Shown here in pieces: positions 51,897-60,614 of a stretch of 64,000 nucleotides of DNA. Numbering within the stretch: position 1 is the first letter of the stretch; each line of letters begins with the position of its first letter. Origin of the DNA: Ignavibacteria bacterium (lineage in GTDB: Bacteria > Bacteroidota > Ignavibacteria > OLB7); NCBI GenBank assembly GCA_020635205.1, contig JACKAE010000002.1:434001-498000 (forward strand), written 5' to 3'. The notes under the pieces were generated by a model, which saw only the letters and a list, made by a program, of their open reading frames with translations, had not been told where the DNA came from and ran no database searches. Made by a program: the position numbers and the translations under genes.

Positions 51897-52976
51897 GTGG
51901 ATAAATTACTACACAGAGTACGAGGTCTTGTTGAGCGTGGAGAGCGAATCTCTGCGAAAGATTGTCGTCGCCTTTTCGATCTCAACAACCTCAACGATTT
52001 CTCTCAGCTTGGGCGTATTGTGCGGGAGAGAAAGTATGGTCGGGATGCACACTTTCGGGCAGCGGAGAGGGTGGAGTATCGTGGCGAACATCCAGAGCTA
52101 TTTCTCTCTGAGGTTGAAACCCTTGCTCCGGAGGGAGCCGTAGAGTTTTTAGTCAAGGTAGTGTGGCGTGAAGGGGAGGTACTCGATAGCTGGCGCGAAC
52201 GGTTTAGGCTGTTTGCGGCATCTTCTCTCCCAATTACACTTTCGGTTTCGGCAACCTTCCTCACAAAGGCTGTTAAAGATTCTGGGATAACCGTCTCCTC
52301 TTTACTGAAAGAGCTTACAGATCATCTGCCAGTAATTCTTTCTCCTGAAGATGCATTCCTCTTCGATGAAGAGTGGAGAGCGAAGCACCAAGTCAGTGAG
52401 ATTAGTGGCGAGCGTTGGTTAGCTGTTCACAGCGAAGCGCACGAGATTGGGTTGAAAACAGATGGGGGAATGACCTTCCACACGCCGTGGAATCCTGACC
52501 TCTATGTCTCCCACCTCGACACGCTTCGTTCCCTTCAAGATAAAACGGAAGGGTTCCGAACGTTTACTCCAATGGCTTGGTACGACTCCGATCCTGATGC
52601 GCGCTATCAGGCAACTCCCTCTGCTTCAACATTTCTGAAGGTCGTCACTATCTCACGCCTCTTTCTGGATAATATCCCCCACATTGTTGCTCCCCCCGGA
52701 ATGAGCGATCCTGAGCTTTCCTACGTAGCCCTCAGCTACGGTGCAGATACAATCGACTCGACGCTGAGGCCGGCTGATCTTTTGCCAGTGGAGAGACCTT
52801 CTACAATCACTTCTGGTGGGGAACTCCAGGTGCTCTCTGAAGGGGAGCGTCGCGAAGAGAGTAAACTCAGCCTTGGTATGGTTGAGGAACGCATTGTGGA
52901 GGCTCGATTCCGTCCCGTTCCGGTTCTAAGCAATGGCGAACGAATGGAACTTGTCCCGAGAGAAGAGAAAGAGTAG
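51897..52976 (+). CDS. MqnE-like (aminofutalosine synthase-related) protein lacking the radical SAM cysteines
   Basis: A 359-residue protein (GTG start) that follows MqnE/CofH-type enzymes over most of its length: VERGERISAKDCRRLF at the start, LKELTDHLP with LSPEDAFLFDEEW, then SGERWLAVHSEAHEIGLKTD, LRSLQDKTEGFRTFTPMAW, ISRLFLDNIPHI and LSYVALSYGADTIDSTLR. In MqnE a C-x3-C-x2-C cluster loop follows the region corresponding to residues 60-70; here that place reads YRGEHPELFL and the protein has one cysteine in total (C23). It therefore cannot hold the usual [4Fe-4S] cluster. The reading frame is intact, so it is a retained non-enzymatic or altered paralogue. The C-terminal ~45 residues are a charged tail. 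Confidence 0.75.
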   Translation: MDKLLHRVRGLVERGERISAKDCRRLFDLNNLNDFSQLGRIVRERKYGRDAHFRAAERVEYRGEHPELFLSEVETLAPEGAVEFLVKVVWREGEVLDSWRERFRLFAASSLPITLSVSATFLTKAVKDSGITVSSLLKELTDHLPVILSPEDAFLFDEEWRAKHQVSEISGERWLAVHSEAHEIGLKTDGGMTFHTPWNPDLYVSHLDTLRSLQDKTEGFRTFTPMAWYDSDPDARYQATPSASTFLKVVTISRLFLDNIPHIVAPPGMSDPELSYVALSYGADTIDSTLRPADLLPVERPSTITSGGELQVLSEGERREESKLSLGMVEERIVEARFRPVPVLSNGERMELVPREEKE

Positions 52977-53038
52977 AGATTGTTGAGGACAGACTTGCCG
53001 GTTGCGGGAAGAGGCGAAGGATAGAACCTACATACTCT

Positions 53039-53146
53039 GTCATGCTGAGGTCATCCGAAGCATCTGGCTGGCTATGGTGAGCGTAACCGTATTGCAAACA
53101 GTTCACGCGAGACTCTTCACTCCGCTTTGCGGCGTTCAGAGTGACA
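53039..53146. repeat. GTCATGCTGAGG / GAGACTCTTC dispersed repeat
   Basis: GTCATGCTGAGGTCATCCGA and AGCATCTGGCTGGCT are followed by GCGAGACTCTTCACTCCGC and TTCAGAGTGAC. The two modules match the interior of the 63503-63750 element (GTGCTGAGGTCTTCCGAAGC and GCGAGACTCTTCGC), and the second matches 26301-26483. The AGAAGCTG ends are missing, so this is a related but truncated or different member. It lies in the spacer before the RidA gene. Confidence 0.6.
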
Positions 53147-53243
53147 AGAGGAGTTTCTGTTCAGAACCACTGTGACACTGTTTTGATATACTCCAAGAGA
53201 ACATCAGAAAGAACTTGATCTTATCTAAATACAGCGAAGAAGT

Positions 53244-53630
53244 ATGCAGCCTACCACTATCGACACAGTTTACACACCCGACGCACCCGAGCCAATCGGC
53301 CCATACTCACAGGCTAAGCAATTCGGCAACTTGATCTTCACGGCTGGGCAGATTGGTCTTGACCGTGAAGGAAATCTTTCCGAAACTGTAGTCGATCAAA
53401 CCAGAATGGCACTTCAGAATCTGAGTGCCGTCCTCTCCGCCGGGGGAGCCAGTTTTGAGAGTGTAATCAAGACGACAATTTTTCTGGCAGACATGAATGA
53501 CTTTGCGCAAGTCAATGAAGTCTACGCCGAATTTTTCGGAGATTCAAGGCCTGCCCGTTCAACGGTGGAGGCTGCTGGTTTACCGAAGGGAGCGTTAGTG
53601 GAGATCGAGGCAATTGCTGCGGTGATCTAA
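53244..53630 (+). CDS. ridA: RidA-family 2-iminopropanoate/2-iminobutanoate deaminase
   Basis: A 128-residue trimeric enzyme that hydrolyses reactive enamine/imine intermediates released by PLP enzymes. The start PEPIGPYSQAKQFGNLIFTA, GASFESVIKTTIFLADMNDF and the active-site RPARSTVEAAGLPKGALVEI with its Arg (near 109) and Glu (near 124) are diagnostic. It stands alone with 268 bases of repeat-containing spacer upstream. It would protect PLP enzymes such as SHMT from imine damage. Confidence 0.95.
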   Translation: MQPTTIDTVYTPDAPEPIGPYSQAKQFGNLIFTAGQIGLDREGNLSETVVDQTRMALQNLSAVLSAGGASFESVIKTTIFLADMNDFAQVNEVYAEFFGDSRPARSTVEAAGLPKGALVEIEAIAAVI

Positions 53631-53679
53631 CACCGGTTCGGGCGAGGGAGTCTGCAACTAAAATTCGAGTGTGAAAGTG

Positions 53680-54348
53680 ATGAACTATCGACTCTTCTAC
53701 AACCTGATTCCCATTATTCTCCTTCTGGTGAACATCTCTTGCGTTCAAGAGTCGCCAATTCCGGTCGCCTTCGACCAAGAGTTGGAGTCGGTAACGTTCG
53801 AGAACCAATTGCTCACGCCAATCATCCTCTACCGGGACAACGTTGTTCTCGACACCTTGTCTGCCCGAACTAAGCGGAAGTATGCGATCAACCGAAAGGG
53901 GTTTATCCACCATGCGTGGCGAATACTTGCACCGCGGGATGGATTGGGACGAATAACTGGGGTGGAGCCATATGTCGACCTCGGCGTGCAGTACGAAATC
54001 AACGCCGAACACACAATCTCAAATACATCGGCAGATCGTACGCTCTTTACACCTCGTATTGCCAACCTTACGTTCGACCGCGTTCGCCTCTTCTACATCA
54101 ACTACCGCGAGCAGGATGAATTTCTCGTCAACAAAGTCTTTGACCCCTCCGAATCAACTTCTATCGATCACGCCCCCTACTACTACTGGAACTCAAGCTC
54201 CAACGTCTACCTCGACAACCTTGATCGTCCTCGCATCTACGAGTTCTCACGAGACGACACCCTCTTCAGCGGAAAGCCAGAGCTTGACCTTAGCGACGAT
54301 TTTGAATATCAGGGAAGTGGGATAACGAATGCCATCATTGTACAGTGA
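53680..54348 (+). CDS. Putative lipoprotein, function unknown
   Basis: The ATG at 53680 gives 222 residues; GTG at 53671 would add three. The leader ends in NISC, a plausible lipobox with the Cys near residue 21. The body is beta-rich and acidic (TFENQLLTPIILYRDNVVLD, YYYWNSSSNVYLDNL), without a recognised domain. It overlaps or abuts the beta-barrel gene that follows, so the two are likely translated together and may form an outer-membrane pair. Confidence 0.65.
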   Translation: MNYRLFYNLIPIILLLVNISCVQESPIPVAFDQELESVTFENQLLTPIILYRDNVVLDTLSARTKRKYAINRKGFIHHAWRILAPRDGLGRITGVEPYVDLGVQYEINAEHTISNTSADRTLFTPRIANLTFDRVRLFYINYREQDEFLVNKVFDPSESTSIDHAPYYYWNSSSNVYLDNLDRPRIYEFSRDDTLFSGKPELDLSDDFEYQGSGITNAIIVQ

Positions 54349-54368
54349 TCTACTGGGAGAAACAGATT

Positions 54369-55184
54369 ATGAAGCACTACTTCCAACCACGTATTCTTCT
54401 TCGTAGAGAACATATAGCTCTGTTATTCGGAACTATCTTTCTCGCCATCACGGTTTCAGTCTCCGAGGTTTTTGCTCAAAGGGTTGAGGGAGGAGACGAA
54501 CCCGTTCCACTCTACTATGTTGCCGATAACCCAGTGATTTCCTTAAAAGGGGGGGGCGTCTACACCTATCCGAAAGGAAAATTTCCAAGCCTGCTAATTG
54601 GAGAGACAGTTGCTGGGACAGGCGAAATTCCAGCAGAGTATGCCGAAACTGGGAGTGGATATCGGCTCGGTGTCGACGGGTTCTTTCCTTTTGGGAGACG
54701 AGCAGGGTTGCTTGTCGAACTTTCGTCGCAAAAGTATGAAGTCAAGTACAAGGGGGATTCTACGCTGCTGCCAACGCGCATGGAAGTACAGACTTTCCAG
54801 TTTGGTATTGGGGGAGAAGTAAATCTCTGGTATGGAGAGACTACCTATCCAGCCACGTTGAGGGCAATTTTTCTCAGTGGTCTGTTTGATTTCGGATTCG
54901 GACCGTTGGCTAACAGGGTTACTGGAAGTTCAGTAGTAGACACGGCTTCCTTAGAGAGAGAGGAGGCAACGGGGAGTTTCGTCAACAACGATCCATTCCG
55001 AACAAGCGTTGCGTTAAAGGGGAGCGTTGGAGTGAGAATCGGAGTAGACCAACATCTGGAGTTAATGCTTGAGGGGGGATATTCCCTTCCGTTGAATCCT
55101 GTCTTCTCTTCAGGAGCTATCAGAGAGAGCGATCTGGAGCTAACCCACCTCTTTCTGGGTGGAGGTTTAGGGTTTAGATTTTAA
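54369..55184 (+). CDS. Outer-membrane beta-barrel protein
   Basis: The ATG at 54369 gives 271 residues with a signal peptide ending near SEVFAQ. The body is a series of amphipathic strands with glycines and aromatic residues at strand ends (GFFPFGRRAGLLVELSSQKY, GIGGEVNLWYGETTYPATL, LELMLEGGYSLPLNP) and closes with a C-terminal GGGLGFRF, the terminal-Phe signal for BAM insertion. It resembles small outer-membrane porin-like barrels. A GTG at 54345 overlapping the lipoprotein stop is the alternative start. Confidence 0.7.
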   Translation: MKHYFQPRILLRREHIALLFGTIFLAITVSVSEVFAQRVEGGDEPVPLYYVADNPVISLKGGGVYTYPKGKFPSLLIGETVAGTGEIPAEYAETGSGYRLGVDGFFPFGRRAGLLVELSSQKYEVKYKGDSTLLPTRMEVQTFQFGIGGEVNLWYGETTYPATLRAIFLSGLFDFGFGPLANRVTGSSVVDTASLEREEATGSFVNNDPFRTSVALKGSVGVRIGVDQHLELMLEGGYSLPLNPVFSSGAIRESDLELTHLFLGGGLGFRF

Positions 55185-55220
55185 GGTATCTACCGTACCA
55201 TATTTGTAAGAAGTCAAGGG

Positions 55221-55260
55221 GATAAAAAAGCAGGCTCTGAACGTAAGTTCAGAGCCTGCT
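55221..55260 (-). terminator. Terminator for the OmpA-family gene
   Basis: A perfect 14-bp stem (AGCAGGCTCTGAAC with GTTCAGAGCCTGCT) around a 4-base loop. On the minus strand it is followed by TTTTTATC, so it serves the OmpA gene; the plus strand has only CTATTGT. It is also the end point for the convergent barrel gene. Confidence 0.9.
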
Positions 55261-55306
55261 CTATTGTGTGTAGAGGCGATAAGAAATCACTCCGCTCTGC
55301 GGAGAG

Positions 55307-57226
55307 TTATGCTTCAGGAATGATCTCGATCATCACCGTGCGATTATAGTAGCGCTCTTCCGGATCCTCGTTCCCAAACGGTGCGCGGAATGGTGTTTCA
55401 CCGAAGCCATAGGCATCGAACGTTACTTTGCGTCCCAGCTTCTTCAGCTCATCTTGTAGAATCTTCTGTGCATCCACTGCACGCTTTGCGGAAAGCTCTG
55501 CGTTGTAGTCATCCTTACCGGTTACGTCAGTGTGGCCGTGAATAAACACAGTTGCACCATTTGGAATGCGGGGGGCAACATCCTGTCGAAGGAAGCTCTC
55601 GTAGGTCTTCACCGACTTCGAGTCGTCATACTCAAAGAGAATCGAGAACCGTGTTCCTGTCGAGGATGGCACTTTCTTCTTGAAGAGATCAAACTCCTTG
55701 CTGTGGGTCAGTGTTGCGTCGTCGTATGTTGTTGCAGATACTGTTGCGGTGTAGTTCCCTGCGTTGGCGTCAGCCAAGATTGGCGTGGCATTCACGCGGG
55801 CTACCCGTCCGTAGAATGGCCCGTAGACTTGGGAATAGTTGTTGTCGTTGCCGGTAACAGTAAGATCCCAACTCTTGATTGAAGTGGCCGATGTCAGGTT
55901 CAACTCGAAGACAAGATCATTCTCGATTGGCTCTTCTTGCTTTGCGTTGATTCTCACCGGTTTCAACAACTCTCCATCTTCAGTTAAAATTTCAACCCGA
56001 ATATTTTCATCGGCAACCATGCTCTTATCCTCAGCAGGAGTTGAGCGTGTGCCCGATTCATGTGGCGGTCTGTTCTGGCCTTTCGTTTGAATCCGGCTCG
56101 GATCAATTCCGAATGAGTTCACCAGGTAACCCTTAACGTTCTCCGCCATCTGCTTCGCTTGTTCTACATTGGGTGACGCACCTACAACGGAGATCGAGGT
56201 TGACGGATTTTCGCGCATCCGTGCACCAATGATATTTACCATGTTGTAGTACACGTCAAGCTGCCGTGCTGACCGGCTCCCTTCTGTTGTTGGTCCGGTA
56301 GTAGGGGAGCTTGCGTTCAACATATCTTCTTCGCTGAAGTTTGCAGCGGCACTCTTCGTTAACTCTTCATACTTCTCAGGAATTGCTGCCTTCCCATTCT
56401 CGAAGAACATATAGTTCAGAAGTGGGAAGAACTCTTCAACTCTCCGTTGGTCGCTTACACCACCGAGGGGAGTTCTGATTGCAAGGTCAAGTCCTTCTGA
56501 CTGGGGCGGACTATCGACCGGCTCTTCCTTCTTCTTTCCACCAAAGCCATACTTCAACTGTAAACCTGCACGAGGAGTCAATGTGCTCCAATCCTGAAGG
56601 TCGTTGCTGATTTGAGATGGCATCCAATGAGCCGAGACAAAAGGTGTTAAGTACCAAGCTGTACCCTTATCCCGGTTTTCCGAGAGCATAATGTCGTAGC
56701 CTAATCCTCCCCAGAGACCAAACGCGGAATTGGAGATAGTGTCGACTTGCGATTGAATTGGAGTGCCGAGAAGAGAAGTATCGGATGTCAAGTCGTTAGA
56801 TATTGAGAGGTTCAGTGAGGGGCCAACCAGCAGGTGAAAGTTTGGTGACCCGAGGTTGACGCGAAGTGCCGGTTCCAGCGAGATATAGCGGAGGGTAGCA
56901 TCTACAGCATTGCTGTCGCCGAAGGAAGCACTTCTGTCATCATAAGTTCCCCGAATCTGAAAGCCGAACGTGCCGGGAATATATTCGAAGGAGAACCCTC
57001 CGTACGGAGCAAAGCCAGAACCTTGATCTACCCCGGTTGGCAACAACGCCACACCTTGTGTGAAACCGAGAATGCCTAATGTGTCGAGGCTTGCCCGATT
57101 GTAGTTTACTCCTCCAAGAATGCCAAAACGCATTGGTGGTCCATTTTCCTGAGCAGATGCCCCCTGCGTCCAGAACAGAATGGCAATCAAGATTATCCCG
57201 AGAACTTTTATCTGAGTTGATTTCAC
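55307..57226 (-). CDS. OmpA-family outer-membrane protein with N-terminal barrel and two OmpA-like domains
   Basis: A 639-residue protein. A signal peptide ends near GASAQ (residue ~25). Residues 30-235 are an outer-membrane barrel (RFGILGGVNYNRASLD, FQIRGTYDDRS, WYLTPFVSAHWMP). Residues ~255-410 hold a first, degenerate OmpA-like module with SISVVGASPNVEQAKQMAEN and RIQTKGQNRPP. After a carbohydrate-binding-like beta segment, the C-terminal module (about 540-639) has VFIHGHTDVTGKDDYNAELS, KRAVDAQKIL and YNRTVMIEI and should bind peptidoglycan. Two OmpA modules in one chain are unusual and may bridge envelope layers. Confidence 0.88.
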   Translation of the reverse strand: MKSTQIKVLGIILIAILFWTQGASAQENGPPMRFGILGGVNYNRASLDTLGILGFTQGVALLPTGVDQGSGFAPYGGFSFEYIPGTFGFQIRGTYDDRSASFGDSNAVDATLRYISLEPALRVNLGSPNFHLLVGPSLNLSISNDLTSDTSLLGTPIQSQVDTISNSAFGLWGGLGYDIMLSENRDKGTAWYLTPFVSAHWMPSQISNDLQDWSTLTPRAGLQLKYGFGGKKKEEPVDSPPQSEGLDLAIRTPLGGVSDQRRVEEFFPLLNYMFFENGKAAIPEKYEELTKSAAANFSEEDMLNASSPTTGPTTEGSRSARQLDVYYNMVNIIGARMRENPSTSISVVGASPNVEQAKQMAENVKGYLVNSFGIDPSRIQTKGQNRPPHESGTRSTPAEDKSMVADENIRVEILTEDGELLKPVRINAKQEEPIENDLVFELNLTSATSIKSWDLTVTGNDNNYSQVYGPFYGRVARVNATPILADANAGNYTATVSATTYDDATLTHSKEFDLFKKKVPSSTGTRFSILFEYDDSKSVKTYESFLRQDVAPRIPNGATVFIHGHTDVTGKDDYNAELSAKRAVDAQKILQDELKKLGRKVTFDAYGFGETPFRAPFGNEDPEERYYNRTVMIEIIPEA

Positions 57227-57378
57227 TGTGCCTCCTATTGAAGGAATATGCTGGTTAGCTAAAAATTTGAATGCAATGTGGTCGGATCAACGACTGTGCG
57301 GGAACAAAGTTACGGGTTCAGCGGGAGAGAGGAAAAGGGAAAGGTACGGGAGAACGTAACGGAGAGAGAGCAAATCGA

Positions 57379-57828
57379 TTAGTGGGTTCCGTTCAGATAC
57401 TTTACCAGACGAAGGCAATTTCTGCTGTTCGATGTTGTGCCATAGTCCACAGCATCCATCACAATGTTGATAATGTGCAGGCCGAGTCCTCCCTGACGGT
57501 GGTCGCGGGCACGCTGCCTGATGTCGAGGCGAGGTAGGCGTCCCGGCTGGAACTGCGTTCCAGAATCGTAGAGCGTTATCACGAACTGGTTGGAGTCTGT
57601 GGCGATTTCCACAGAAAAATTCGAATCCATTCTATCACGGTAGGCGTGCTCGATAATGTTTGCACACGCTTCGTCAACAGCAAGTGCAATGCGAAAAGCG
57701 GTTTCAGGGTCGAACCCGAATCGAACTGCCTCCCGTTCTACGGCCTCGCGAACTACGCGCAACTCTTCGGTTCGTGCTGGAACCGTGTGGCTGTATCGGA
57801 GAGTGGTATTTGCGGGATTCTTCTTCAT
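57379..57828 (-). CDS. Anti-sigma-factor-type HATPase (RsbW-like Ser/Thr kinase)
   Basis: A 149-residue GHKL ATPase. The N-box is DEACANIIEHAYR near residue 51, the G1 box DSG near 88 and the G2 box GGLGLHIINIVMD near 113. RsbW-type proteins bind a sigma factor or another target and phosphorylate the STAS antagonist. The STAS gene ends four bases into its start (57825-57828), so the two are coupled. Neither an RsbU-like sensor nor a sigma factor is adjacent except the SpoIIE phosphatase upstream. Confidence 0.9.
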   Translation of the reverse strand: MKKNPANTTLRYSHTVPARTEELRVVREAVEREAVRFGFDPETAFRIALAVDEACANIIEHAYRDRMDSNFSVEIATDSNQFVITLYDSGTQFQPGRLPRLDIRQRARDHRQGGLGLHIINIVMDAVDYGTTSNSRNCLRLVKYLNGTH

Positions 57829-58199
57829 GAATCTGCGGTGCTATCCTCTACCTTCTCGGTGAATTTATTTAGTGCTTCCGCCCGGTGATCGTAGATCTCG
57901 TAGAGCATCGGAAAGCCGAGGAGATCGAATACGTTGAATACTTTGGGTGTCATGCCAGCAAGTTTAATATCTCCCTGATTCTCGCGGACATCTTCAATGA
58001 AGGCCATAAAAACTCCGAGGCCAGCACTGGAGATATAGTCAAGCTGATTGAAGTCTACAACGATTCTATATCGTTCTCGCTCCAGCATATCTTGGAATGT
58101 CTGCTCAAGTTGTGGTGCTGTGTGGGCATCTAAGTACCCTCCCAGTTCTACAACCCATGCGGGAGATTCTTCCCGTGTAGAAATGAAGAAATCTTTCAT
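57825..58199 (-). CDS. STAS-domain anti-sigma factor antagonist
   Basis: A 124-residue STAS protein. The phosphorylation loop reads LDYISSAGLGVFMA with the target Ser at 57 or 58. The strand order WVVELGGYLDAHTAPQLEQT and DIKLAGMTPKVFNVFDLLGF are standard. Its phosphorylation by the adjacent RsbW-like ATPase would release the partner, and dephosphorylation by the SpoIIE-type phosphatase reverses this. It overlaps the ATPase gene by four bases. Confidence 0.92.
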   Translation of the reverse strand: MKDFFISTREESPAWVVELGGYLDAHTAPQLEQTFQDMLERERYRIVVDFNQLDYISSAGLGVFMAFIEDVRENQGDIKLAGMTPKVFNVFDLLGFPMLYEIYDHRAEALNKFTEKVEDSTADS

Positions 58200-58263
58200 G
58201 AATATCTATCGATCTATCGTGTAATGTCTCAGTTCAACCATCTCTTTTAGGTGAAGAGATTCC

Positions 58264-60402
58264 CTATCGCCACCGTAAAATCACAACTGTACTGTCGTCA
58301 ACTGGCGGCGCATTTTCAGTAAAAGTAGAGATTCCTGCAAAGATAGCATCACGGAATTCACGGAGAGTCCCCTTCGAGGCGTTGATTCCAACCTCTTGAA
58401 CCATTCTTCTGAACTTTTCATAGCCAATTTCTTCGCCATCTATTCGCTGTGCTTCGGCAAGTCCATCACTGAAGAGAAGGATCATATCTCCACTTGAACA
58501 ACTAATATCTTCCTGACGCAGTGCCCGTTGAAATTGCTTCGTTGAGGTTAATGCAAGCCCAATCCCTTGTGGCGTATGGTAGACTGCCTCTCCACTATTG
58601 CGTAAAATCAGCGTTGGGCAATGTCCTGCACGAGCAATCTGAACAATCTGCTCTTCTTCGCGAAGGCGCAAACAGGTCATCGTTACGAAGAAGCGGGGGT
58701 CAATGTTTCTATAGAGAGCACTATTAGCTTTGGTTAGAAGCTCAGCCGGGTCGGCACAGATGCCGGAGAGTGCCCGGACAACCCCTTTCACCATCCCCAT
58801 ATAGAGAGCTGCTCCGGCTCCCTTGCCTGAAACGTCGGCAATGAGTGCCCCTTTGGTTCCATCCCGGAAAATCACCGAGTCGAAGTAATCGCCACCAACC
58901 ATGCTTGCCGGTTCCGATTCAGCGTAGAGTTCGTAGGCATGACTTTCCGGCATTGCTTGCGGCAGAAGGCGTTGCTGTGCTTCGCGGGCGATCAGCATTT
59001 CGTTCCGAAGCCGTTCACGTTCGATAGACTTGCGGATGAGTGCCGCATGTTCCATCGCCAAGGCAATCTGCGTTGCTACCGTTTCGAGTATAGCGGTATC
59101 ATCTCGATCAAACCCATTCTTTTGTCCCTTCACAACGTAGAGGATGCCCCCTTCGCCAGTATTGTTCCTAAGTGGGACAACGGCGAGCGAGCCGGATGAG
59201 AGCCTCTTTCTCAGCTCTGCTCCACTTCCCGAATTCGTGTTCGATGAGTTATCGAAGGTAAAATTAAAAATCCGAACTCCCTCTCCCGGCTTTGTGATTT
59301 TGCCGAGCGGACGCTGCTGTCCGTCGATATTCAGGTTAAGCAGCTTGTCGATCTCCTCAAAGTTGAGGGGAACCTTTCCACCGGTAATGATCTCACGAGT
59401 ATCATTATCTATCAGCTCGATCCAAGCACTTCTGGCAGAGGTAACGTCGCAGGCAATGGAGACCGAAACCTTCATCAGATCGTTCATATCGAACGAATCG
59501 ACCATCAACCGACCGAAGTTCGAGAGAGAGGAGACCTCGATATTCCGCCGATCCATTGCTCCGGCTGTAGGGAGAGTAAGAAAAATGCGAATGAAGAGAC
59601 CGAACTGCGTAATGATGATGATGGAGGCGAAGAGATGCCCTAACATTGTGATAGAGCGGGACGTTGTGTCCAGAAGTTGTGCAACCGGTGTGACAGCAAT
59701 CAGGGTACTTAAGCCAGCACCGGCAAGAATTCCGAGAAAGGAGAGTCCTAACATCCGGTATTTCTGGTCGCGCCAGATGTGGACCACCCACCCTGAGCGG
59801 AGGCTGAGCAAGAAGAGACCCAAGCCAACAATGCTGGCCAAGATTGAACTCACAATCTCCCTTGCTTCTGCTCCCGGAATTAAGGCTGCCGAGATAATAG
59901 TGAAGACCAGTCCATATCGAAGCGCGTCGACAATGGAAGGGGAGACCCGATTGCCATAGCTCAGCAACAGCAAGAGATTCTCTGTGAGCAGAGCAACGCT
60001 GCAGAGAAGTATCAAACCGATTAGCCGACCGATAATAAATGTACTGAACTCTTCGGGGCCACCTGAGGAGTTAAACGATATGGGAAAGAGTGAGAAGAGG
60101 ACCAGAATCCCGAGGATCGCAAGTGCTGTTAGAATCGTGCTTCCGTGGAGCCGATAGGCATCTTGGTGGTCTACCGGTTTTCGCGTAGGGCGAAACCAAC
60201 GGAAGAAAATCGGGAGCAGCAACAGCAGGGGAAGAAGTGTTCGGAACCACCCATGCTCATCTGCTCCTGTTCCAAACCCGAACAACCAGTCGAAAAACCC
60301 GAGCACTACCCACCCAAATGTGGTGACAGCAAGGATAATTGTTGTCTGGAGATCTGGTAATCCCCATATCGTTTCGTGCTCTCCGCGTAGCTCTCTTTTC
60401 AT
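58264..60402 (-). CDS. Membrane SpoIIE-type phosphatase with GAF domain
   Basis: A 712-residue protein. The N-terminal ~290 residues carry about eight hydrophobic helices. A GAF-type sensor occupies about 300-460 (FGRLMVDSFDMNDLMKVSVS, GGILYVVKGQKNGFDRDDTA, ATQIALAMEHAALI). The PP2C-like catalytic domain (about 490-712) has GGDYFDSVIFRDGTKGALIA with DVSGKGAGAALYMG, ILLFSDGLAEAQ and DDSTVVILRW. It should dephosphorylate the STAS protein in response to a membrane or intracellular signal. It starts the minus-strand partner-switching group; the STAS gene follows after 64 bases. Confidence 0.92.
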   Translation of the reverse strand: MKRELRGEHETIWGLPDLQTTIILAVTTFGWVVLGFFDWLFGFGTGADEHGWFRTLLPLLLLLPIFFRWFRPTRKPVDHQDAYRLHGSTILTALAILGILVLFSLFPISFNSSGGPEEFSTFIIGRLIGLILLCSVALLTENLLLLLSYGNRVSPSIVDALRYGLVFTIISAALIPGAEAREIVSSILASIVGLGLFLLSLRSGWVVHIWRDQKYRMLGLSFLGILAGAGLSTLIAVTPVAQLLDTTSRSITMLGHLFASIIIITQFGLFIRIFLTLPTAGAMDRRNIEVSSLSNFGRLMVDSFDMNDLMKVSVSIACDVTSARSAWIELIDNDTREIITGGKVPLNFEEIDKLLNLNIDGQQRPLGKITKPGEGVRIFNFTFDNSSNTNSGSGAELRKRLSSGSLAVVPLRNNTGEGGILYVVKGQKNGFDRDDTAILETVATQIALAMEHAALIRKSIERERLRNEMLIAREAQQRLLPQAMPESHAYELYAESEPASMVGGDYFDSVIFRDGTKGALIADVSGKGAGAALYMGMVKGVVRALSGICADPAELLTKANSALYRNIDPRFFVTMTCLRLREEEQIVQIARAGHCPTLILRNSGEAVYHTPQGIGLALTSTKQFQRALRQEDISCSSGDMILLFSDGLAEAQRIDGEEIGYEKFRRMVQEVGINASKGTLREFRDAIFAGISTFTENAPPVDDSTVVILRWR

Positions 60403-60614
60403 GGGCGGGGTTGTTCGGAAGAGGGGAGAGGATGTTTCACCCTGTGTCGAAAGTCTGTAATTGCCATATTTCGTGGAATTTATACGTCTGTTCTTCGCTA
60501 CATACTCTCACTTCAGCCTCAACATCCTTGTTCACCGAGGCAATTCACCGTAACTTTAATGCTCGCTCATTGCGAACATACAATTTTGATCCGATCAACA
60601 GTTTTGGTAGTACT

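Noticed and set aside
57271..57537. 88-codon plus-strand frame near the RsbW-like gene
   Set aside because: Most of it is antisense to the ATPase gene and its start lies in the spacer without similarity.
60339..60614. N-terminal extension of the zinc-ribbon gene
   Set aside because: It overlaps the SpoIIE gene start and its promoter; the protein begins with MARRRKRSK.
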